A program made the translations under genes and the position numbers. A stretch of DNA of 64,000 nt, taken from the NCBI GenBank assembly GCA_030762935.1, contig CM060883.1, forward strand, positions 93,237,501 through 93,301,500, in the 5' to 3' direction. Of the stretch, positions 56,590 through 64,000 are shown in pieces. The notes beneath the pieces were generated by a model that was not told the DNA's origin, did no database searches, and worked only from the letters and a program-made list of their open reading frames with translations. Every line of letters starts with the position of its first letter. The first letter of the stretch is position 1. Origin of the DNA: Hymenopus coronatus (taxonomy: Eukaryota; Arthropoda; Insecta; Mantodea; Hymenopodidae).

Positions 56590-57460
56590 ATTTTAAAAAT
56601 CTGATGTGTACCATTCACATGACTTTCTCCATATCCCTGCAACAAATAATTCTTAAAAAGCTTATACTTCTATTTACTTTATGCTAATCAGAAAAAAATA
56701 GCAGAAATAGTCTTATTACTCGCTTCCTTGTAAGTAGAAGTGAAATAAGGGACAACCATAGGTTAAAGTGATAGTCAAAGGCTGGTTGCTAGGTCAATGA
56801 AGTTCCTTTGTTTATATGGATAGGAGTTGACAAGTTCCTGTATGAGAAAAGTATAAGTTTTTCATAGCAGAAACCAAAAATAAGGAATGTCACAAAAACG
56901 ACGAACTCCACGAAAAAAATGTATATAACATAAATTGTGTGTTTTAAAGTGCTCTACATTTTTTTGTGTAGTAAGTTTTTGTGCATCTCTTACGGTTTAG
57001 CAGTCATTCAAAATTTAGTAAAATTCATCCAGAATAAACTACTCTGCAGAGGCTATTCCCAGAAAATTCAAGATATACATTTCATTTGCCAGGTAAATAT
57101 GTTTAATATCCGAAATTTTAATCAAAAATCATTAGAGCCATTTTTGAGAAAATCAAAATTTTCGAAAAAAAGTTCCATGTAAAGGGCAGTTGGGGGTGGG
57201 GGGATTTTTCTCAAAATCTTCGTGTCGCATCCCTGGAAGATACTAAACTTAAATACAAAGTTTGGTATTTTACCGACTTTTCGTTTTTGAGTTATCGTGT
57301 TCACAGACACACACACACACGGACCTTTTTGTGAAAATGCTTTTTTTTGGATATTGGAGACCCTAAAACATATATTTCCGGTGAAATCTCGGTATCGAAT
57401 TTTTGGTGGAGTGCAATACTTTCTCTATACACTATGTACATAGTGCGTATGGAGAAAGTA
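56590..57460 (+). repeat. HER, copy J (reference copy)
   Basis: Best complete copy, about 870 bp: starts 'AAAAATCTGATGTGTACCAT', 'TCACATGACTTTCTCC'; ends 'CACTATGTACATAGTGCGTA', 'TGGAGAAAGTAAAAAT'. Both ends hold palindromes: ATGTG...CACAT at the start, and the ~40-bp hairpin around ACTATGTACATAGT at the end. ACTTTCTC occurs inverted near the two ends. No conserved protein frame and no flanking direct repeat that I can find. Confidence 0.88.
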
Positions 57461-57534
57461 AAAATGGAATCTGTATCACACCTAAATATTTTCAGTTTTT
57501 CTAAAACTACTGAGTAAATGGAATGAAGCACTGT

Positions 57535-58050
57535 ATTGCACCCAAAAATTTGATGTTCCAGATTTCAATGAAAATACGTGTTTTGAGGTCCATCATATCC
57601 AAGAAGAAAGCAATTGGTTTGTAAGACGAAAATTGTAACTCCAACAGTAGCTCTAAGCTTACCTTTGGTTTTGTCAAAAGTTTCTCTTAACAGTCTTGAT
57701 AACTTAAAGGTTAGATAAATAAAATGAATATTTAGAATTATATGTGAGTAGTCTGTGAAATCCTCTGCATTCATAATGAATTATATGAATCTTAAAAGAT
57801 AGATAAAAAATTAAAACACAATTTACCTAATTGATTTTTTAAATGGCTCATTCTATTTTCAACTGCTAAGTTAGCTGTTCATCTTTCTTCCAAAGATCTT
57901 TCTTTTGATACAAAGGGTGGTATTATATAGCCATCAAATAGCAACTTGCTTTTAAAGATCTGATGATCGTTTGAGCTTATTCTCCTTGTACTTACAATGG
58001 AGTGTACAATAAAAGCATTTCTACAATCCTTCTTGATTAAACAGAGTGCA
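57535..58050 (-). repeat. HER, copy K, both ends with internal replacement
   Basis: 'TATTGCACCCAAAAATTTGA' (57535-) is the hairpin side without the hairpin. The other side appears at 57925-58040 ('AATAGCAACTTGCTTTTAAA', 'CTTGATTAAAC'). The middle does not match the family. Confidence 0.6.
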
Positions 58051-60169
58051 GGGTTGCCAATTTCAGTTGAAAAACTTTATTTGTGATAAAGATGAAACAA
58101 TATACCTTTGCAATAACACTTGAAGAGAGCAGTAATGTCTCCATAGCACGTTGCATCATTTAGTGAAACTGTGTTGATTTTGTGATGAACACATGTTTCA
58201 AATAGAGCAAGAATACTTTTTCCTTCAAATATCCACATGGAAAGTTATGAATCCAGAGACCGGCACAGCCAAGTCAAATCTCCTTAGTGGGAAGTAGCCA
58301 ATTGGGAAACACTTCAGGAGAAAAAGAAATTTCGTGAAAAATCACAAAAAATTGACTTTTTTATTTTAATTCCATAAAATAATTTAAACATTCCTGAATA
58401 TAAAAAAGGTATAATTGGCCACCAGTTGCCATTTTTAATGCCTTAACTGGATCTACAGCAAAACATTAGAAGTACTGTACTGGACATGGCAAAAAAAGCA
58501 GCAACGCAAGAAGAAAAGGAACCTACCAACCTGGTGGATTTTAATGTGAACTATGCATTCAAATTTGTCCTTATTTCCTCGCTATTGATATTTTCAGGAT
58601 TTTTCTTCTTGTAAAATATGCCTTGCAAAGCAGTTTTTCTGTTTACACAAATAAAATTTGCTGTACCTGTTCACAGAGGTGCACTGAATAAGAATTGGCC
58701 TAGGTTTTACTGTCAGATATATTTAAGCATATGTTTTCAATTTTCAAAGATAAAAATTATATTTTGATGTCAAAAAAAAAAAAAAACACCTTCATAACTT
58801 TAAAACATTTTGGAGCCTAAATCAAAGGAGACACACAGAAACCTAGGGCAAATTTTAAAAAAATAGATGTATTGTGAACCTTAAATAAAAAAATAAAAAA
58901 TTTGACCATAACCTCCAAACCATTTCAGCAAAATGAATGACATTTGCACTGTCACTTATTTGCATTATATTACAACTGTGGTATAAATTTCAAAAAGTTA
59001 GCATTATTAGTTTGGAATTTGAAGCTTTGAATAATACATGTCCTTGAATAACAAAAGAGACCAATAATGCCATGCAGGCCACACCACAAACCCTCAGAGA
59101 AAGAAGTTTGCTTCATCTTACATAAGCATTTAGTTGCTTGTTGTACAGGTGTGGTGTGTTGATATGAACCTGAATGTTATATCAATAGAACTTGATATCA
59201 GTAATCCAACATCTTGCAGAACACATTCTACATTTTCAGATGGTCATACATTTTTACTGAAACGTGGTAGTTTATGGTTTTCAACAGATATTAGTTTTCA
59301 TTGTTTCATTGCAGTGCTTGCTGCATAACAGTGAATGCTGTAATCCTTGCCTTCCAATGATGCGCAAATTGCGGACATTGTAGTGCTTTAATTATGTTTG
59401 ATTGATGAGCATGTTGAGTTCAGCAGGAATGGCAACCAGAATTGGTAAATACATTACATGTAACTTGTTAGCATTTGTAGAAGAGGACAGAGAATGTAAC
59501 ACATCAGATACTTTAAAATCTGGTTCATGTTTTCAAAGCGTTGTCCAACTCAAGAATAATTTCAACCAAAACCAGAGCTTGCTTATAAGAAGCTTTCCCT
59601 CTTGAAGAATGTTAAAACTTCTTATTTGAATGATCACTTAATAGAAGAAATGATTTTGTGCATTTACTTGCACGTGCTTATGCTGGTAAGTGTAACTCAG
59701 GTGAAACCATTTATTGATCTACTTTATAACTGAAATTGTGGAAGCTAGAATTGACTGCAGATGTTGGGGTGAGGGCTAACAATAATGTTAATATTATTTG
59801 TTGTAACTTGACTATTTTCAAACTTATGTTGTCAATAAATTGTTTTATTGTCTCTAAATTTTCTAGCCAGATAAATACATGGATTGACTCCATGTGCATC
59901 ATCTTCTTCTTCAGGGCAAACTGATGATTCTTGTATTTGAAATATGTATTTACCTGGCTAGAAGCTCAAGATAACTTAGAGTTAATACGTCATCAGGAAA
60001 GTTCCAGCTCTTACTTTGTTTTATTATGTTATCCTAAATAATATAACGAGAGCTCCAACTTATATCAATAAATTTGCAAGCAACTGGTTGTGAGTAAATT
60101 TATCTAGCGAAAAATTGTAGCTCAAGTGGTATTTAATAAGACTATTTCGTGAATAAAATAAAGATTAGC
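58051..60169. other. No gene seen
   Basis: AT-rich. Several frames of 60-67 codons (59134-59328, 59402-59605, 59711-59924) overlap each other on both strands with no motif. A poly(A) tract at 58773-58786 could be a retroelement tail, but nothing supports it. Confidence 0.35.
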
Positions 60170-60189
60170 CTATATGGACACAAATAATA

Positions 60190-60390
60190 TTCCTAAAGTC
60201 CCATTTGTCGTGACGTATATTTGCACTGAAATCAAGTTAATGTCATGGCCTTGTTGCTTACAGAATTCGTTGAACTGATTCCACACACTCTCTGTGTTGT
60301 ATTTAGTGTTCTGCAGCTTTGAGTTTTCAATTAATATGTCTATTCCAGTGATAGACCTTTCCTCAAAACGTTTAGGAACCTCTGCCATTA
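60190..60390 (-). pseudogene. Possible tyrosine-recombinase-like (Crypton-type) N-terminal fragment
   Basis: A minus-strand frame reads 'EVPKRFEERSITGIDILIEN', 'SKLQNTKYNTESVWNQFNEF' and 'CKQQGHDIN'. A run 'N-TK...V..F..F....' is reminiscent of the SAM-like N-terminal region of Crypton-type or KIAA1958-like recombinase proteins. There is no catalytic part. The amino-acid composition is coherent and not low-complexity, which is my main reason to list it. It could equally be a host exon or chance. Confidence 0.25.
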
Positions 60391-60409
60391 TGTACGGGAA
60401 TATCACTGC

Positions 60410-61090
60410 ACACTCATACTATTATTATGAGACAAACATTAGTTCAGAGAGAAAACAAATGCATGTGGTTACGATAATTTAGAAAAAACTATTGCATATG
60501 GGTGTGATAAAAAAACTATTATAATGCAGAGATAATGAGTTCCGATTGGTTGGAATTTATCGCGCCAATGTACTGGATTGGCCACTTCCTACGATCACTT
60601 GTCATGAACAAAATAGTCAATTCAAAAAATTGTTCCATTAATATTTAATATCTTACATTTGATTAAATGAGCACCTTAGATTTTAGTATTCTAAAGTAGT
60701 TTACCTAACCTATTACAATGAAAATAGAATATGCACAGTGAATAGCATTTCACATTGAACAGTGAATCCCAGTTACAGTTGTATGTTAAAGTTTAGCTTT
60801 TTCACAATGGTAACATTTTTAATCAGTAGAACGTTATGCTGGAGAGTGTCTCAAAAGCCTAAGTCAAGAAGTACCACATTCACCGTGCAAAGTCAAAAGC
60901 AGATATTTGCTTCACCATTTTGCAAAAAAGACTTAAAGAACTAACTTTGAGGCACTCAATTACTTGTCACCCGTAACACATGTAACTGTTGAGTTTATGT
61001 AGTGTTTTCATTTCCTCATAATAAAGCTGTTACCTTTGTAGGAGGAATATATTTAAAGTCAGAGAAAAGGGGATTATTAAAGATAATATT
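60410..61090. other. No gene seen
   Basis: AT-rich; no recognised feature. Confidence 0.4.
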
Positions 61091-61094
61091 TAGA

Positions 61095-61320
61095 TGTATT
61101 TTCTTAGGCTTCTGCGGCCAGTGTCTAGTTGATGCTTACTTGGCCATCCTCAGAGCTGCTGTGTGATATATTCTCCTAGTAGCCACCCTTTTCATATCAG
61201 AAAGTTCAGGTCTTCTAATATAAAAAGGGTAGCAATTAGGAGAATGCATCACAGTAGCTCTGAAGATGGCCCCAATAAGAAGTTGAAACGTTGTGCTGCA
61301 TCAACCAGAAGCCAGCAATA
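61095..61320. repeat. Fold-back repeat, ~95-bp arms, Penelope-tail-like
   Basis: Left arm about 61106-61198, right arm about 61219-61316, inverted: reversed left gives 'ATATGAAAAGGGTGGCTACT', 'AGGAGAATATATCACACAGC', 'AGCTCTGAGGATGGCC'; the right arm gives 'ATATAAAAAGGGTAGCAATT', 'AGGAGAATGCATCACAGTAG', 'CTCTGAAGATGGCC', then 'AAGTTGAAACGTTG'. The 'CTGAxGATGGCC ... GAAACGTTG' layout resembles the ribozyme-containing ends of Penelope-like elements. No coding part remains. Confidence 0.7.
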
Positions 61321-63360
61321 TTAATAATATTTAAATGCTGTAGCTACAATTAAGTACTTCATATTAAGTGGGAAATTTAAAAATAAAAAATCAAGTTTTC
61401 TTTAAGGTAATTGTGTGCATACTTGCACATTGAAATTGTGTTGACCATTGTGTGGCACTAATCTGTTTTTACGAGATTCTCTTATATGAAAACTCTTTAT
61501 GAATGCAGTTAATTGACAAGTATTTCTTTGAAATTAGCTTAATATGTTTAATGTAGGTAATTACTTTAATATTTTGCTAGCAAGTAAGATACTGTATCAG
61601 ATTTTGCACTGTAGTTTAAGAAGCAGAATGCCCCCAAAACAAGTTACTGTCATTGCTTTCATTGTTAAATTTAATAATTCTCCAGTTTGAAAATGGATAT
61701 GTTTAATATCAGGATGCAGATTAAATGTTTTACTGTTAAGCTGTTTATACAGGCAGTTGTTAAAACAAAATATTATTGTAACTCTCTAACCTCAGTGAAG
61801 AAACACAGTCCTGTTGCCTTGCCATATATGCTTTTTTTCTTTAGAAAAGAAATTACTTGGATTGCACTTGATATTTAGTATGGTGATATCTTGATCTGTG
61901 ATTATCTTAGACAAAAGCAAAACAGAGTAACAATAATTCTACTTCCCGCATAAATACTAGCACACAAGTTTGTGAAATAGCTGGAATGTAATGTCGTTTA
62001 AAAATCTTATTTTTCTGGCAAAGAATTTTGCACTCTGTTGCTGCTTAGAGAAAATGAAGTTAAAATGGAATAAATAATTTCTACTATTGATAAAAGTAAT
62101 AATAATAATTGTAAGAATTATTGTTTATGGTGTGTTTTTAAAAGTGCAACATAATTCAGAATAAGTGAAAGTGAAATTGAAATACAGATATGTTGAAGCT
62201 TTTTCTAGTCTCTTTGGACATCTATTTTTTGATATAATGGTGTAACATAATTAAATAGTAGAGATTTTTACAGGGAATACATAAGAAAGAAAATGAATGA
62301 AAATTTCTAAATAAAAGATTTTATTGTACATTAGTCCATAGATTTACAGATAGTTATTATATGAAAAAATAATTATGTTTTGCATACCTTAGATTTTGGT
62401 ATGTACAGTTGTAAATATGTAAATGTTCTTTTATGGTGTCTGAAGTAAATGCCATAGCTATGGAAATGAAAGTATTACTCCCATTTTCATTGAGAAACCA
62501 GTGCTAAACTGTACAGTGGAATCTGCAGAAATTCCATTGCTGTGATATTTATTTCAAAATAAATGAGAACAAAGGCAGTATTTTTATGTGCTACTTATAA
62601 GCTTCATTGATTTTTTTCTCTGGTTTTGAATAAAGTGGCAAATATCTTGTGCACCTTATATTACTGAGTAGTTTAATGTAAAAATAATCATTCGATAACC
62701 ATGTTATAGCAGCTACTTTCCCATGTGGCTTACAAGAATACTATTAAAAATCAATCACAGCAATCTGCATACATAAAATAATGGACTCAAAATTCTCCCT
62801 TTTTTTATTAATAGAGTCACCGAGGTTTGATGTTCTTTACACCAACCATGTTTGTATTACTTGCTAAATCATTGAATACATTCCTATAGTTATTTGTCTG
62901 ATGCTGGAAAATGTTGTGGTGCTGCACTTCTTCTAAGCAAAACATTTTCATAAGTTTAACATGCCTATATTTGGTAAGTTAGTGAAAATTTGTTATTTAG
63001 TAATTTTTTTTTTTGTGAGGTATTATGTTTTCACCTAATGAAAGAAAAGAAAAATAAATAATTTTATCAATAACTTTTAATTAGGGAAATACAAAAGACA
63101 GTCTTGTCAAATGTTAATGGTCTTTAATTTAATGAATTATGCACTATTTATTTAAATTAAATTTTTGTCTATTTACTGCTCTATAATAATTTGCATTTTT
63201 CAGGGGCTAAAATGTGAACATGTTCATTCCTGGATTTAAGGCCTCCATGCCAGTGCAGTATCTAACGCTAAATGGTACAAATGACTTGTAATGCAGATTT
63301 TGAATCACTAAAGATGACTGCTTTATTGAAGGCAACTAAAAGAACAGCTGAAATCTACCA
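61321..63360. other. No gene seen
   Basis: Strongly AT-rich, with many short A/T runs and no coherent frame or repeat that I recognise. Confidence 0.4.
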
Positions 63361-63365
63361 AAGTA

Positions 63366-64000
63366 TTAAACACTTACAATATCTTCACAAATCAATAGTT
63401 TTACAGTGGTATCTGTATAGTTTCTCCGGTAGTCTATATTAGGTAGTATTTTCAACTTTTCATGTAAGACAAGACTATGTTGAATTCTGTCTGCCTGTAA
63501 TGATATGTTGTGTGTGTGTATCCTTGCAGAACTGATATGGTAGTAGAGGACATCACCTGTAATAATGCGTAATGCTTGATTTTGAACTTTCTCTACTTTA
63601 TCTACATTTGATTTGTTTGCTGTAATAATTTTTTCACTACCATACTGGAGAATTGGTTTGATATGGCCTTTATATGTATTATTCAATATTTGTCAAGAAC
63701 TTCCCTATTTACTTCCAGTTAATCTTTTCAAAATGGAAAGTCTTCTGCTGGCTTTCTCTGTTACTGTCAATATATGATGTTTCCATGTTAGCTTGTTGTC
63801 AAATGTTAACCCCTAAATATTTATAAGCTTCGATTTGGGCAACTAGAACTTTGTCCAATGTAAGTGAGACTGTTGATGTGTTATGAGAGAGACAGAATAT
63901 TTGATAGTTTGTTTTCTCTGTGTTAACTTGCATATCATTTTCTTTACACCAGCTGGACAGTTTAAAGTGCATCATTCATTTGTGAGGTGAGTTGGTGGTG
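63366..64000 (-). pseudogene. Non-LTR retrotransposon RT C-terminus, continues past window
   Basis: Minus strand, entering from the right edge. 63790-63970 reads in broken frames 'WCKENDMQVNTEKTNYQIF' and 'VLVAQIEAYKYLG', the palm-to-thumb part of a LINE RT (W...N..KT.....F, then KYLG). 63700-63790 reads 'LTFDNKLTWKHHI'. 63366-63686 reads 'GHIKPILQYGSEKI', 'VDKVEKVQNQALRIITG' and 'LQADRIQHSLVLHEKL', the region after the thumb (IKPxLxYGxE, KVQNQALRxIxG) of Jockey- or CR1-type ORF2. Frameshifts and a stop near 63705 make it inactive. The YxDD box would lie just beyond the window. Confidence 0.78.

Noticed and set aside
56590..57460. HER as a Helitron or a classic MITE
   Set aside because: There is a terminal hairpin but no CTRR end or 5' TC, and no consistent TA or longer target duplication could be found at the copies I compared.

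Overview
This is a eukaryotic, AT-rich and very repeat-rich window. It looks like a large-genome arthropod, most likely an insect. The evidence is one large coding exon of an insect-style Polycomb protein (Psc/Su(z)2 type, the long form of the PCGF/BMI1 family), insect-type transposable elements of nearly every class, tRNA-derived SINEs, and a scrap of arthropod-like mitochondrial 12S rRNA. The order of insect cannot be fixed from this sequence; a hemimetabolous insect with a big genome is a guess. There are no bacterial operons, and most open frames in the window are chance or transposon relics.

Host gene: the only convincing host coding sequence is 38023-40845 (+), the last coding exon of the Psc-like gene. 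It starts after a clear splice acceptor with the end of the RAWUL domain and runs to a stop, followed by an AT-rich 3' region with the first AATAAA near 42078. The RING finger and most of RAWUL are not visible here. The gene's intron probably covers at least 36.5-38.0 kb and perhaps much more of the left half, including a 36-bp minisatellite at 35.9-36.5 kb.

Left part (1-25 kb): a decayed non-LTR retrotransposon with an RNase H domain (1.87-4.45 kb, minus) is split by a Tigger-like MITE and a mariner copy, with a Tc1-like relic beside it. Next come a perfect 210-bp inverted repeat (7958-8417), an R1/I-like LINE relic (9.9-11.3 kb), a Helitron helicase relic (12.2-13.0 kb), a three-unit tandem repeat, a Penelope-like element with inverted terminal repeats and a target duplication (14.8-17.0 kb), a second repeat family with a four-unit array, and a GC-rich, almost intact Jockey-like LINE (19.65-22.4 kb). 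That LINE sits inside a copy of the window's dominant repeat and carries two 5S rRNA-like motifs in its 3' region.

Middle (25-38 kb): five to six copies of the dominant, non-coding ~0.9-kb repeat with hairpin-like ends lie in alternating orientation (25.0-29.5 kb); one carries a mitochondrial 12S palindrome. Then follow a BEL/Pao relic, a mariner relic, a 1.7-kb Tigger-like element with recognisable transposase, a SINE and the minisatellite.

Right part (42-64 kb): a Ty3/gypsy remnant, a degenerate copy of an arthropod repeat protein of unknown function, two unusual TIR elements (one holding opposed tRNA-like segments, one with ~200-bp TIRs and an orphan transposase DNA-binding region), an hAT deletion derivative with a perfect 8-bp target duplication, a second Penelope relic, another mariner relic, more copies of the dominant repeat, a fold-back repeat and a LINE running off the right edge. 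All homology calls rest on recognising motifs by eye; no search was run.
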